From Oscillospiraceae bacterium (GTDB taxonomy: Bacteria > Bacillota > Clostridia > Oscillospirales > Oscillospiraceae): a stretch of DNA of 64,000 nucleotides. The notes below the pieces were generated by a model. The model ran no database searches. It saw only the letters and a list, made by a program, of their open reading frames with translations, and had not been told where the DNA came from. Where the stretch lies: positions 124,001 through 188,000 of the forward strand of contig JAFRER010000010.1 in NCBI GenBank assembly GCA_017434755.1. Reading direction: 5' to 3'. A program made the position numbers and the translations under genes. Of this stretch, positions 7,897 to 16,699 are shown piece after piece. The number at the start of each line of letters is the position of its first letter. The stretch's first letter is position 1.

Positions 7897-8385
7897 ATGT
7901 CATTTTTCGGAGGACTGTTAAAGGTCGGCATTACGGCAGGAGCCGTGTTTGCAGCAATGAAAGTTGCAGACAAGTATAAAGCGAACAATCCCGACGGTGT
8001 GAGCGACACGAACGAAAAGATCAGCGAAATCACAAGAGCGGCGAAGGAAGTTTACGGCGATGCCGCGGAGTCTGTCAAGGAAAAAGCCCCTGAGGTAAAG
8101 GAGAAAATCAGCGAGAAGGTCCAGCAGGCATCGGATTATGCATCCGAAAAGATCCCGGAAGTAACGGCAGCGATTCAGAACGTGGTGGAAAAGATCGCCG
8201 AGAAGGCTCCGGAAGTCAATGAGAAGTTCCACGAGGCAGTGGAAAAGGTCTCCGAAAAGGTCATCAACTTTGCGGAAGCCGTAACAGAGGACGATCAGGA
8301 AAAGGCCGAGTCCGAATTTGAAGATGTGGTGGACGCGGAAGTTGTTTCCTTCGAAGAGAACGGCGAAAACGAGCCGAAAGAATAA
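7897..8385 (+). CDS. YtxH-like coiled-coil protein
   Basis: A 162-residue protein with a short hydrophobic N-terminus (FFGGLLKVGITAGAVFAAMKVA) followed by repeated amphipathic 11-residue-like units (KEKAPEVKEKISEKVQQ, EKIPEVTAAIQNVVEKIAEKAPEVNEK), as in apolipoprotein-like and YtxH proteins, and an acidic tail. Such proteins lie along membranes and are often stress-induced. GGAG is placed about 8 nt before the ATG. A TATAAT at 7855-7860 could be its -10 box but no good -35 is at the right distance. It follows the AAA+ gene by 86 nt. The function is not known. Confidence 0.7.
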   Translation: MSFFGGLLKVGITAGAVFAAMKVADKYKANNPDGVSDTNEKISEITRAAKEVYGDAAESVKEKAPEVKEKISEKVQQASDYASEKIPEVTAAIQNVVEKIAEKAPEVNEKFHEAVEKVSEKVINFAEAVTEDDQEKAESEFEDVVDAEVVSFEENGENEPKE

Positions 8386-8404
8386 TCTGAGCGACAAATG
8401 ATCG

Positions 8405-8430
8405 AAGAGGCCGCGGGAGCGGCCTCTTGC
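8405..8430 (+). terminator. Terminator after the YtxH-like gene
   Basis: A 10-bp stem, AAGAGGCCGC / GCGGCCTCTT with loop GGGA, followed by TTGCATT. The U-tract is poor. Confidence 0.6.
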
Positions 8431-8524
8431 ATTATTCTCGAGGATGCGGGAAACCGGCGCTCCTGTTTTTCCGTCTTGTATTGAGTAGAATGAAGAGAAG
8501 AATGAAAAGGTGAAAGGAATGGAA

Positions 8525-9961
8525 ATGCATATGAAAAAGAATGCTGCCGCTGCCCTGCTGCTGATCTTGGCGCTTCTGCTCACCGCATGCGGTGCGAAGA
8601 TCCCGGAACCGGCCGACGGATATGATATCGTTCTTGTGACCGACTCGCCCGAAACGGACGGAAGCGGAACACAAAACACGGCATCGGAACCGGAAAGAGA
8701 AGTATCCACGGTCAGCGCCGCGGAGCTGTATTCCGGTTACGGATTCTGCCATCAGCACTGCGCCGAGAGCGGCTATTACCGCTTTACTGCCGATAACTCG
8801 CAGGGGGTGACATGGCAGGTCTTCCTTCTGGATGAGGAATTCAAGGATGCCGAGAGATACATCCCTCAGGCGTATGAAAAAGCGCTGGAGGGAAGCGGCA
8901 TCGTACACATAGACGCAGGAAAATGGATCTATGTGTACTGCTCCTGCAACGAGTGGACCGGAGCCAAAGCTCCGGAGGGATGCAAGTACAGCTGGGTGCT
9001 CGATCCGAACGCGACAGCGGCAGACGCCGCTGCTCCCGCAGGGATCGCGTCGGATACGGCTGCCGCGGCGTCCGATCCGACACCGACGCCCGCGCAGACC
9101 CCTGCGCCCACGCCGACACCGGCTCCGACTCCGAAAGTGCTCAGCATCACAAAGCATCCGACCGCGGAGACCGTGCAGCAGGGAGGGGCCTGCTGGTTCG
9201 TTGCCAGGGCCGACAATGCCGATAGTATCACATGGGAATTCCTGGATGCGACCGGAGCAGTCAACAGCATCGATAATGCCAAAAGCAGGAATCCCGGCCT
9301 GACGGTCGAGATCTATGAAAACGGTGAGACGATCGGACTGAAGAACATACCCATCAGCATGAACGGATGGATGGCGAGAGCCAAATTCACAGGCGGCGGA
9401 ACGAGCATGTATTCAAATCCTGCCCAGATCACCGTCACGGCGATCACGGATTTCAAGAGCGCCTATGCAGGCGTGTTTGAGAACTATCTGTCGCTCGTCA
9501 GCGGCGGAGAGGATAAATACGAGCTCTGGACGGACCTTGAGCTTTCCGGGGTGGTGCTCGGCTATTTCCTCAAGGATCTGGACGGGGACGGAACGGAAGA
9601 GCTGGTGGTGGGCCGAATCGGCGGGACGACCGGATCCAACTGGGACAATATCGTGTATTCCGTGTTTACATTGAACAACAGCACACCGGTGAAAGTCCTG
9701 AAGAGCAATGCCAGAGACAGATATTACTATAACGGCTCGGGCTTCATCCACGAAGGGTCGAGCGGCGCGGACAGCAGCATCGTGTATTCGTGCAGATATT
9801 CAAAGGGCGAGCTTGCCGTTATCAACGGCGTGTATACCTCGGCGGAGGGTTATTTCAATTACCTGAATGAACCCATCAGCGCAGATCAGTTCAACGCGGC
9901 GATGGTGAGTCTGGAGGGCAGTATCACCGCTATTTCATCGATGCTCACGCCGATCGCCTGA
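8525..9961 (+). CDS. Lipoprotein with Ig-like domain and DxDGDG motif
   Basis: An exported lipoprotein of about 478 residues. The signal peptide MKKNAAAALLLILALLLTAC ends at a lipobox cysteine. A proline/threonine linker (TPTPAQTPAPTPTPAPTP) leads to a domain with CWFVARADNADSITWEF and NIPISMNGWMARAKF, which looks like a bacterial Ig-like fold. The C-terminus has DLDGDGTEELVVG, a calcium-loop pattern found in FG-GAP/VCBS proteins. The lipoprotein at 41658-42719 shares both parts in the same order, so the two are paralogues. Starts at 8510 (GTG), 8525 and 8531 (ATG) are all possible; 8525 has AGGA 6 nt upstream. The function is unknown. Confidence 0.75.
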   Translation: MHMKKNAAAALLLILALLLTACGAKIPEPADGYDIVLVTDSPETDGSGTQNTASEPEREVSTVSAAELYSGYGFCHQHCAESGYYRFTADNSQGVTWQVFLLDEEFKDAERYIPQAYEKALEGSGIVHIDAGKWIYVYCSCNEWTGAKAPEGCKYSWVLDPNATAADAAAPAGIASDTAAAASDPTPTPAQTPAPTPTPAPTPKVLSITKHPTAETVQQGGACWFVARADNADSITWEFLDATGAVNSIDNAKSRNPGLTVEIYENGETIGLKNIPISMNGWMARAKFTGGGTSMYSNPAQITVTAITDFKSAYAGVFENYLSLVSGGEDKYELWTDLELSGVVLGYFLKDLDGDGTEELVVGRIGGTTGSNWDNIVYSVFTLNNSTPVKVLKSNARDRYYYNGSGFIHEGSSGADSSIVYSCRYSKGELAVINGVYTSAEGYFNYLNEPISADQFNAAMVSLEGSITAISSMLTPIA

Positions 9962-9978
9962 CCATGGGAAAATCAGAG

Positions 9979-10007
9979 AAGGGACAGCAGAGACTGTCCC
10001 TTTTCCG
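9979..10007 (+). terminator. Terminator of the lipoprotein gene
   Basis: A 9-bp stem, AAGGGACAG / CTGTCCCTT, loop CAGAGA, then TTTCCGTTCTTTCC. Confidence 0.75.
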
Positions 10008-10027
10008 TTCTTTCCGGCTTTTACCGA

Positions 10028-10057
10028 TTGACAAAAAGCGGGATCACGTGGTAATAC
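10028..10057 (+). promoter_or_regulatory. Promoter of cca
   Basis: Consensus TTGACA (10028-10033), 18 nt, TAATAC (10052-10057). Confidence 0.55.
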
Positions 10058-10087
10058 TTGACAATACCGAAAAAACGGAGAGATCCG

Positions 10088-11449
10088 ATGCACAGAAGTG
10101 ACCTTGATATCGCGCACCTGATCGCGGAACGCGCTGCCCAACAGGGCGGCAGGGCGTATTTCGTCGGCGGCTGCGTGCGCGACAGGATAATGGGAAAAGA
10201 GAATAAGGATCTGGATATCGAGATCCACGGACTTGCCTGTGAGAGCGTGAAGGCGATCCTCGACGAAATCGGAGACTGTATCACCGTGGGGGCGAGCTTC
10301 GGGGTCTTCCGTCTCAAGGGAAGGGAGATCGATATTGCTCTCCCGCGCTCGGAAGCAGGCACGGGGAGAGGCGGACACAAGGATTTTGAGATCTTTGTGG
10401 ATCCGTACATAGGCCTGCAAAAGGCCGCACGGCGCAGAGATTTCACCATCAATGCGCTCATGCAGGATGTCCTGACGGGTGAGATCTCGGATTTCTTCGG
10501 CGGACAGGACGATATACGGGCCGGGGTCATCCGGCATGTGGACGATCGGGGCTTTGCGGAGGATCCGCTCAGGGTGCTCCGAGGCTGTCGGTTCGCGGCG
10601 CGGTTCGGCTTTGCGATAGCGGATGAGACCGCTGATCTGTGCCGGCGGATGGATCTGAGCAGGCTGAGCGCCGAGAGGATAACGGGAGAGCTTGAAAACG
10701 CGCTTATAAAGGCCGCGGCCCCCTCTCTGTTCTTTGAGGAGCTGAAAAGAATGGACGGACTGTCCTTCTGGTTCCCTGAGCTTGAGGCTCTTTCCGGAAT
10801 CAGGCAGGATCCGTTATTCCATCCCGAGGGGGATGTCTGGAAGCATACGATGAAGACGCTCGATGAAGCAGCAAAACTGCGGGAAAAGGCAGAAAGACCG
10901 TTCTGGTTCATGCTGTCGGCTCTGTGCCACGATCTTGGAAAAAGTGTCTCCACAAAGGAGATCGACGGGACCATCCATGCCTACGGACATGAGGAGACGG
11001 GCGCGGAGGCCGCGGACAGGCTCCTGCGCAGGCTGACCAATGAGACGAAACTGAAAAGCTATGTCCTCAACATGGTAAGGCTCCACATGCGGCCGAATAT
11101 GCTCGTTCACCAGAAGGCTTCGGACAAAGCCTTCATGAAACTGTTCGACCTGTCCGTCTGTCCGGAGGATCTCATCCTGCTTGCAAAGGCGGATCATGCC
11201 GGTTCATGTGCCGGCGCATACGATGAGATTGAATCCGTCCTGCGGACAAAGCTTGCGGAGTATCACAGACGGATGGCACTTCCCTGTGTGAAGGGGGAGG
11301 ACCTGGTAAAAGCCGGGATCGCCCCTTCACCGGAATTCAGCGAAGCGCTCCGGTTTGCCCACAAGCTCCGGCTTGCAGGCGTAGAGAAAAAAGACGCGCT
11401 GTCCCAGACCATGGCTTATCTCAGACAGATCGGAGACCGGGAAGGATGA
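10088..11449 (+). CDS. cca: CCA tRNA nucleotidyltransferase with HD domain
   Basis: This class II polymerase-beta-fold enzyme adds or repairs the 3' CCA of tRNA. The head shows GGCVRD (27-32) and the catalytic DLD (41-43); the neck has the RRRDFTINALM and EDPLRVLRGCRFAARFGF motifs. A C-terminal HD phosphohydrolase domain holds H281-D282 (CHDLGK) and HMRPNML, as in CCA enzymes that also process phosphates or cyclic phosphates. Whether it adds all of CCA or only part cannot be told. The start is the ATG at 10088, with GGAG 6 nt upstream. The stop overlaps the next gene by 4 nt (ATGA). Confidence 0.92.
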   Translation: MHRSDLDIAHLIAERAAQQGGRAYFVGGCVRDRIMGKENKDLDIEIHGLACESVKAILDEIGDCITVGASFGVFRLKGREIDIALPRSEAGTGRGGHKDFEIFVDPYIGLQKAARRRDFTINALMQDVLTGEISDFFGGQDDIRAGVIRHVDDRGFAEDPLRVLRGCRFAARFGFAIADETADLCRRMDLSRLSAERITGELENALIKAAAPSLFFEELKRMDGLSFWFPELEALSGIRQDPLFHPEGDVWKHTMKTLDEAAKLREKAERPFWFMLSALCHDLGKSVSTKEIDGTIHAYGHEETGAEAADRLLRRLTNETKLKSYVLNMVRLHMRPNMLVHQKASDKAFMKLFDLSVCPEDLILLAKADHAGSCAGAYDEIESVLRTKLAEYHRRMALPCVKGEDLVKAGIAPSPEFSEALRFAHKLRLAGVEKKDALSQTMAYLRQIGDREG

Positions 11450-12336
11450 GGGCAGAGAACACGATGGAAAACCAAAACAGGAAAAAGGGAATGATCGAGA
11501 TGCTCATCTGCGCTGCCCTGTGGAGCAGCGCGGGCATCCTGATCAAGCTACTGCCCTGGAATGGCTTTGCAGTGGCTTCGATCCGAAGCCTGATCGCGGG
11601 GCTGACAATCCTGATCTACGCGCTTGCCACCGGGCGTAAAATGATTATAAACAGAAAGACGCTGCTCGGCGGACTGCTCACGGGCGGCGTGTACACATGC
11701 TTTTCCTGCGCCAACAAGCTGACGACCGCAGCGAACGCCATTGTGCTCCAGTTCACGAGTCCGGTGTTTATCGTGATCCTATCGGCTCTCGTGCTCGGGA
11801 AAAAGATGAGGCTCCGCGATATCATCACGGTCCTGCTTACGCTCGGAGGGATCGCCCTTGTGTTTCTTGATAAACTCGAGGGCGGCTATCTGCTCGGGAA
11901 TCTTGTCGCGATTCTTGCGGGACTGCTGATGGCAGGCATGTATGTAACCGTCGGAGAGATGGATGGGGAAAGCCGCTTCAGCACCATCATCATCGGGCAG
12001 TTCATCACGTTTCTGATAGGACTGCCGTTTGTCATATCCACGAGGCCCGTGTTCAATACCGTCACGGTACTGAGCATCCTTGCACTGGGGATATTCCAGC
12101 TCGGGATCTCATACATCCTGTACATCCACGCGTCCGTGAGCTGCCCGCCACTCGCCTGCTGCCTCCTCGGCGGACTCGAGCCTCTGCTCAACCCGGTCTG
12201 GGTGATGCTCTTCGACGGGGAGACGCCGGGCGTCCTGGCATTTATCGGCGGAGCGGTGGTGATCCTGACGATAACCGTATGGTGCGCGCTCGACAGCAGG
12301 ACGGACACGAAAACGGCCCCGGAGCAGTCCGGATAA
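11446..12336 (+). CDS. EamA-family (DMT) transporter
   Basis: A 296-residue integral membrane protein with ten predicted hydrophobic helices arranged as two EamA halves. It starts with LICAALWSSAGILIK, the usual first-helix pattern of drug/metabolite transporters, and carries VLQFTSPVFIVILSALVLGKK at the end of the first half. Members export amino acids, sugars or drugs; the substrate is unknown. It overlaps cca by 4 nt, so translation is probably coupled. An ATG six codons downstream is an alternative start. Confidence 0.85.
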   Translation: MRAENTMENQNRKKGMIEMLICAALWSSAGILIKLLPWNGFAVASIRSLIAGLTILIYALATGRKMIINRKTLLGGLLTGGVYTCFSCANKLTTAANAIVLQFTSPVFIVILSALVLGKKMRLRDIITVLLTLGGIALVFLDKLEGGYLLGNLVAILAGLLMAGMYVTVGEMDGESRFSTIIIGQFITFLIGLPFVISTRPVFNTVTVLSILALGIFQLGISYILYIHASVSCPPLACCLLGGLEPLLNPVWVMLFDGETPGVLAFIGGAVVILTITVWCALDSRTDTKTAPEQSG

Positions 12337-12438
12337 AAAAAGAAAAAACAAAAAAAGGGAAAAGCGGGATCAATCTCGTATAAATACATCGGAAAGAAAT
12401 GATCCGCCGGAATGTTTTTCGGAAAGGGGGACGGAACG

Positions 12439-13443
12439 ATGCCCTGTCTCAGAGAGGAACGGGAAAAACTGGAGCATGATCTTATCGGTCCGTACGGCAT
12501 ATGCTCGGACCGATCCGCGGGGAGACTGTATCCGGAGGCCGAGTGCGACATCCGCACCTGCTTCCAGCGCGATGTCGACAGGATCACCCACTCGAAGGCC
12601 TTCCGGAGACTCAGACATAAAACGCAGGTCTTCCTTCATCCCGAAGGGGACCATTACCGCACCCGCCTCACGCATACGCTCGAGGTGACGAGACTTGCCA
12701 GGACCGTGGCCAGAGCGCTCCGGCTCAATGAGGATCTCGTCGAGGCTGCGGGACTCGGCCATGACCTCGGCCACACGCCTTTCGGCCATGCGGGCGAGAG
12801 AGCGCTGAACAAGATCTGCTCGACCGGCTTTAAGCACTACGAGCAGAGCCTCCGGGTCGCAGACGTCCTTGAACGCGGCGGGAAAGGGCTCAATCTGTGC
12901 TATGAGACGAGGATGGGGATCCTGCACCACACCCACGGTGCTCCGGATGACACGCTCGAGGCCTCCGTCGTGCGCCTGTGCGACAGGATTGCTTATATCA
13001 ACCACGACCTGGACGATTCGATCCGCGCGGGGATCCTGTCTGCAGACGAGGTGCCGGCGCTTATCCGGGAAAAATGCGGAGACCGCAACAGTGAAAGAAT
13101 CAATTCCTTCATAACGGACATCGTCCGCAACAGTCGGGACGGCGTTCTTAAAATGTCCGATGAGATGCAGGAGGTATACGAATTCTTCCACGCCTATATG
13201 TTCTCCGATATCTACGTGAACCCGATGGCCAAGGGAGAGGAGAGCAAGGTGGAGGGCATGATGCTCAAGCTCTTTGAGTACTACATTTCCCATCCGGACG
13301 CGTTCCCGTCGGAATTTCGGGACGTCATGGAAAAGGAGGGCGCGGAACGCGCCGCCGTGGATTATATTTCGGGAATGACGGACGGCTTTGCCATCGAGAC
13401 CTATGAGAGGCTGTTCATTCCGCTTTCCTGGAGCGTAAAATAA
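12439..13443 (+). CDS. dgt: dGTPase-like HD-domain triphosphohydrolase
   Basis: A 334-residue HD-domain protein of the deoxyguanosine triphosphate triphosphohydrolase-like family, which splits dNTPs to deoxynucleoside and tripolyphosphate. Metal-binding motifs are RTRLTHTLEV, GHDLGHTPFGHAGE and INHDLDD. The start at 12439 follows AAAGGGGG by 8 nt. It is next to dnaG and rpoD, a frequent arrangement in Clostridia that links dNTP control to the replication and transcription genes. The 100 bases upstream are A-rich and show no convincing promoter. Confidence 0.92.
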   Translation: MPCLREEREKLEHDLIGPYGICSDRSAGRLYPEAECDIRTCFQRDVDRITHSKAFRRLRHKTQVFLHPEGDHYRTRLTHTLEVTRLARTVARALRLNEDLVEAAGLGHDLGHTPFGHAGERALNKICSTGFKHYEQSLRVADVLERGGKGLNLCYETRMGILHHTHGAPDDTLEASVVRLCDRIAYINHDLDDSIRAGILSADEVPALIREKCGDRNSERINSFITDIVRNSRDGVLKMSDEMQEVYEFFHAYMFSDIYVNPMAKGEESKVEGMMLKLFEYYISHPDAFPSEFRDVMEKEGAERAAVDYISGMTDGFAIETYERLFIPLSWSVK

Positions 13444-13454
13444 AAGGAGCAAAG

Positions 13455-15176
13455 ATGCCGTCAAGGTTTTCAGACAGTTTTCTTAATGAACTGACGGAAA
13501 AAAACGATATAGTCGATGTGGTGTCACAGTACGTCAATCTCAGCAAGCGCAGCGGAAGCAATCTGTTCGGCCTGTGCCCCTTCCACAGTGAACGGACGCC
13601 TTCGTTTTCCGTAAACAGGTCAAAACAGATCTACCACTGCTTCGGATGCGGCAAGGGCGGCAGCGTGATCAACTTCATCATGGAGATCGAAAACGTCCCG
13701 TTCCCGGACGCGGTGGAGGTCCTTGCCAAACGCGCCGGCATGCAGATGCCCGCGGCGGAAGACGATCCGGAAAGCAGGAAGCGGGCAAAGATACTGGCAA
13801 TAAACAGGGCGGCGGCGCGCTACTATTATGATATGCTCGGCTCCGCTGAAGGCGCGAAGTGCAGGGAATATCTGGAAAAGCGCAGGCTGAGCAAAAAAAC
13901 GGCAACGGATTTCGGGCTCGGCTTCGCCCCGGACAGGTGGGACGGTCTTCGGAATGCCATGAGGGAGAAGGGCTTCACCGATTTTGATCTGTTCGATGCA
14001 GGCCTTGTCAAAAAAAGCAGCAAAGGCAGCTTCTATGATGTTTTCCGGAATAGACTGATGTTTCCGGTCATCGACGTGAGGGGCGAGGTTATCGCCTTTT
14101 CCGGACGGCTCCTGGACGGGGAGGGGGCAAAATACATGAACTCCCCCGAGACAGCCGCGTATTCAAAGAGCAGGAACCTCTTTGCGCTCAATCTGGCAAA
14201 AAAGTCCAAAAGTGATTTTTTTATCCTTTCCGAGGGAAATATCGACGTGGCTTCCCTGCATCAGGCCGGCTTCGACTCCGCGGTCGCCTCGCTGGGGACT
14301 GCGCTCACCGAACAGCAGGCGCAGCTGCTGTCCCGCTATAAAAACGAGGTCGTCATCGCTTACGACGGAGACGAAGCGGGCATAAAGGCCGCGAACAAGG
14401 CCATCGGAATTTTTGAAAAGCTCGACGTGAAGGTAAGGGTTCTCCGGTTGGGGGGAAACTACAATGATCCCGATGAATTCCTGAAGGCCTGCGGCCCGGA
14501 GGCATTCCGGAAGCTGATAGAGGATTCCGAGAACAGAATGGAGTTCAAGATCAGGCAGATCGCGGAAAAATACGATCTGAGCAGGCCGGAGCAGAAAACG
14601 GAATTCGCCGGGGACGCCGAAAAGCTCATTGCGGCGCTCCCCTCAAAGGCCGAAAGGCAGATCTACAGCTCCGTCATCGCAGAAAGGATCGGCGTAAAAC
14701 CGGACGCGGTGATGAGTGATGTGGAGAATCTCAGGAAAAGGCTGGTCAGAAGGGCGGAAACAAAAGAAACACAGGAAATGATCAGCCGGACCGTCAGCAG
14801 GAGGCAGTATGCAAATCCTGCTTCCGCAAGAGCGGAGGAGGGTTTGATTCGGCTCCTCTGTCTGGATCCCGGGCTCATCCGATCCGTGCAGCTGCCTTCG
14901 GCGGACGTGTTCACGGATGAAAGGCTGAAAAAGATATTCAGCCTTGTCTCAGAAAAGCTTGCGGACGGGGAGGCCTTCAGTGTGGCATCGCTGGGACCAT
15001 ATCTGGACAGCGGCGAGATGTCTCTGCTGGTCGGGCTGCTCGACGAGCCCGAGGTTCTTTCGAACAGCGAAAGAGCGTTCCGGGACTATGTCGCGGCGAT
15101 ACGGAAAGCAAGTAATGTGAAATCGATCGATGATATCATAAAAGCCAAAAAGGCACAGGAGAAAGGCAGGAAATGA
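13455..15176 (+). CDS. dnaG: DNA primase
   Basis: DnaG makes RNA primers at the fork. The N-terminal CHC2 zinc domain has C41, H44, C62, C65 (CPFHSERTPSFSV ... CFGCGKGG). The Toprim catalytic core shows LSEGNIDVASLHQAGF with its glutamate and IAYDGDEAGIKAANKAI with the metal aspartates. The C-terminal part, for helicase binding, is poorly conserved as usual. It is 573 residues, normal. It starts 11 nt after dgt and ends 3 nt before rpoD, so the three genes form one operon. Confidence 0.97.
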   Translation: MPSRFSDSFLNELTEKNDIVDVVSQYVNLSKRSGSNLFGLCPFHSERTPSFSVNRSKQIYHCFGCGKGGSVINFIMEIENVPFPDAVEVLAKRAGMQMPAAEDDPESRKRAKILAINRAAARYYYDMLGSAEGAKCREYLEKRRLSKKTATDFGLGFAPDRWDGLRNAMREKGFTDFDLFDAGLVKKSSKGSFYDVFRNRLMFPVIDVRGEVIAFSGRLLDGEGAKYMNSPETAAYSKSRNLFALNLAKKSKSDFFILSEGNIDVASLHQAGFDSAVASLGTALTEQQAQLLSRYKNEVVIAYDGDEAGIKAANKAIGIFEKLDVKVRVLRLGGNYNDPDEFLKACGPEAFRKLIEDSENRMEFKIRQIAEKYDLSRPEQKTEFAGDAEKLIAALPSKAERQIYSSVIAERIGVKPDAVMSDVENLRKRLVRRAETKETQEMISRTVSRRQYANPASARAEEGLIRLLCLDPGLIRSVQLPSADVFTDERLKKIFSLVSEKLADGEAFSVASLGPYLDSGEMSLLVGLLDEPEVLSNSERAFRDYVAAIRKASNVKSIDDIIKAKKAQEKGRK

Positions 15177-15179
15177 CCG

Positions 15180-16595
15180 ATGGGAAGAAAGAAAGCTGAA
15201 AAACAGAACCTGGAAACGGAAGCAGTCGAGGTGATCGAAACCGTTTCCGAAGAAGCAGCTGCCGGAACGGAAGTGAAAGAAAACACCGTACCGGCGGAGC
15301 CGATCCTCGTGGATACCGCCATCACGGAGGAGGAAACTCCGGCCGAGATCCCTGCGGAGACTCCGGCGAAAGGAAAACGGAAAAGAAATACCGCGAAGAA
15401 AAAGGCGGTCGAAATTCCGGAGGAGCATGCGGAAGAGCCGCCCGTCGAGAAGACCCCGGAGGAAAAGCTTGCCGATCTGCTTGAAAAAGGAAAGAAATCG
15501 GGTAAGCTTACCGCGCGGGAGCTGGAATGCCTGGAAGAGATGGGCCTGGAAGGCGATGCGATCGAAAAGTTCTATGATTCTCTTGAGGCCAATAATATCG
15601 ATGTGGTCGCCGGAAACAACGATCCGGATATAGATCCGGTACTGGATGATGTTGTTCCTCTGCTCGATGACGATCTTCTTGCCGATCCCGACATAGAGGA
15701 TATGGAAACACTCGAGGAGATCACAGAGGAAGACATCATGGACACGGACGCCATGGCCGACACGCTGGCGACAGACGATCCGGTCCGTATGTACTTGAAG
15801 GAGATCGGAAAGGTCAGGCTTCTGACACCGGAAGAGGAGGTCGATCTCGCCATCCGGATGGCAAACGGCGATGAAGAGGCCAAGCACCGCATGACGGAGG
15901 CGAACCTCCGCCTCGTCGTATCCATCGCAAAACGGTATGTCGGCCGCGGGATGCAGTTCCTCGACCTGATCCAGGAGGGGAATCTCGGACTCATCAAGGC
16001 GGTGGAGAAGTTCGATCACACGAAGGGCTACAAGTTTTCCACCTACGCGACCTGGTGGATCCGTCAGGCCATCACCAGAGCGATAGCCGATCAGGCCCGC
16101 ACGATCAGGATCCCCGTGCACATGGTGGAGACCATCAACAAGACCATCCGGGTCTCCAGACAGCTGCTGCAGGAACTCGGCCACGATCCCTCCGCAGAGG
16201 AGATCGCCGAGGAGATGGGCCTTCCCGTGGAAAAAGTCAGGGATATCCTGAAGATCGCACAGGAGCCAGTTTCTCTGGAGACGCCTATCGGCGAAGAAGA
16301 GGATTCGCATCTCGGGGACTTCATCCCCGACGAGGATGCCTCCGAGCCTTCCGAGGCCGCCTCTTTCTCCCTTTTGAGAGAGCAGCTCGAGGAGGTCCTC
16401 GAGACCCTCGCTCCGCGTGAGAAAAAGGTCCTCGAGCTCCGCTTCGGCATCATCGACGGCCGGACCCGCACGCTCGAGGAGGTCGGAAAGGAATTCAACG
16501 TCACCCGTGAGAGAATCCGTCAGATCGAGGCAAAGGCGCTCCGGAAGCTCCGCCACCCGAGCCGCTCGAAGAAGCTGAAGGATTTCCTCAACTGA
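15180..16595 (+). CDS. rpoD: RNA polymerase primary sigma factor SigA/RpoD
   Basis: The housekeeping sigma factor, 471 residues. Region 1.2 starts at [18 protein letters not shown], region 2 has [33 protein letters not shown] (core binding and -10 recognition), and region 4 ends with [22 protein letters not shown] (-35 recognition). Before these come about 90 residues rich in Glu, Ala, Pro and Lys, then a region 1.1-like segment ([22 protein letters not shown]). This is longer than Bacillus SigA. AGGAA lies 7 nt before the ATG. It is the last gene of the dgt-dnaG-rpoD operon. Confidence 0.97.
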   Translation: MGRKKAEKQNLETEAVEVIETVSEEAAAGTEVKENTVPAEPILVDTAITEEETPAEIPAETPAKGKRKRNTAKKKAVEIPEEHAEEPPVEKTPEEKLADLLEKGKKSGKLTARELECLEEMGLEGDAIEKFYDSLEANNIDVVAGNNDPDIDPVLDDVVPLLDDDLLADPDIEDMETLEEITEEDIMDTDAMADTLATDDPVRMYLKEIGKVRLLTPEEEVDLAIRMANGDEEAKHRMTEANLRLVVSIAKRYVGRGMQFLDLIQEGNLGLIKAVEKFDHTKGYKFSTYATWWIRQAITRAIADQARTIRIPVHMVETINKTIRVSRQLLQELGHDPSAEEIAEEMGLPVEKVRDILKIAQEPVSLETPIGEEEDSHLGDFIPDEDASEPSEAASFSLLREQLEEVLETLAPREKKVLELRFGIIDGRTRTLEEVGKEFNVTRERIRQIEAKALRKLRHPSRSKKLKDFLN

Positions 16596-16631
16596 GTTCC
16601 GGTCCGGACAGCGCAGAACAGAACAGGAAAA

Positions 16632-16663
16632 AGGAAGCCTTTCCCGATCGGGAAAGGCTTCCT
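16632..16663. terminator. Bidirectional terminator between rpoD and the RCC1-repeat gene
   Basis: A 32-bp perfect palindrome, AGGAAGCCTTTCCC/GATC/GGGAAAGGCTTCCT. The U-tract is good for the minus strand (TTTTTCC) and weak for rpoD. Confidence 0.75.
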
Positions 16664-16699
16664 GCCATTTGCGGATAAAACAGAACCAAAACCGCAAGA

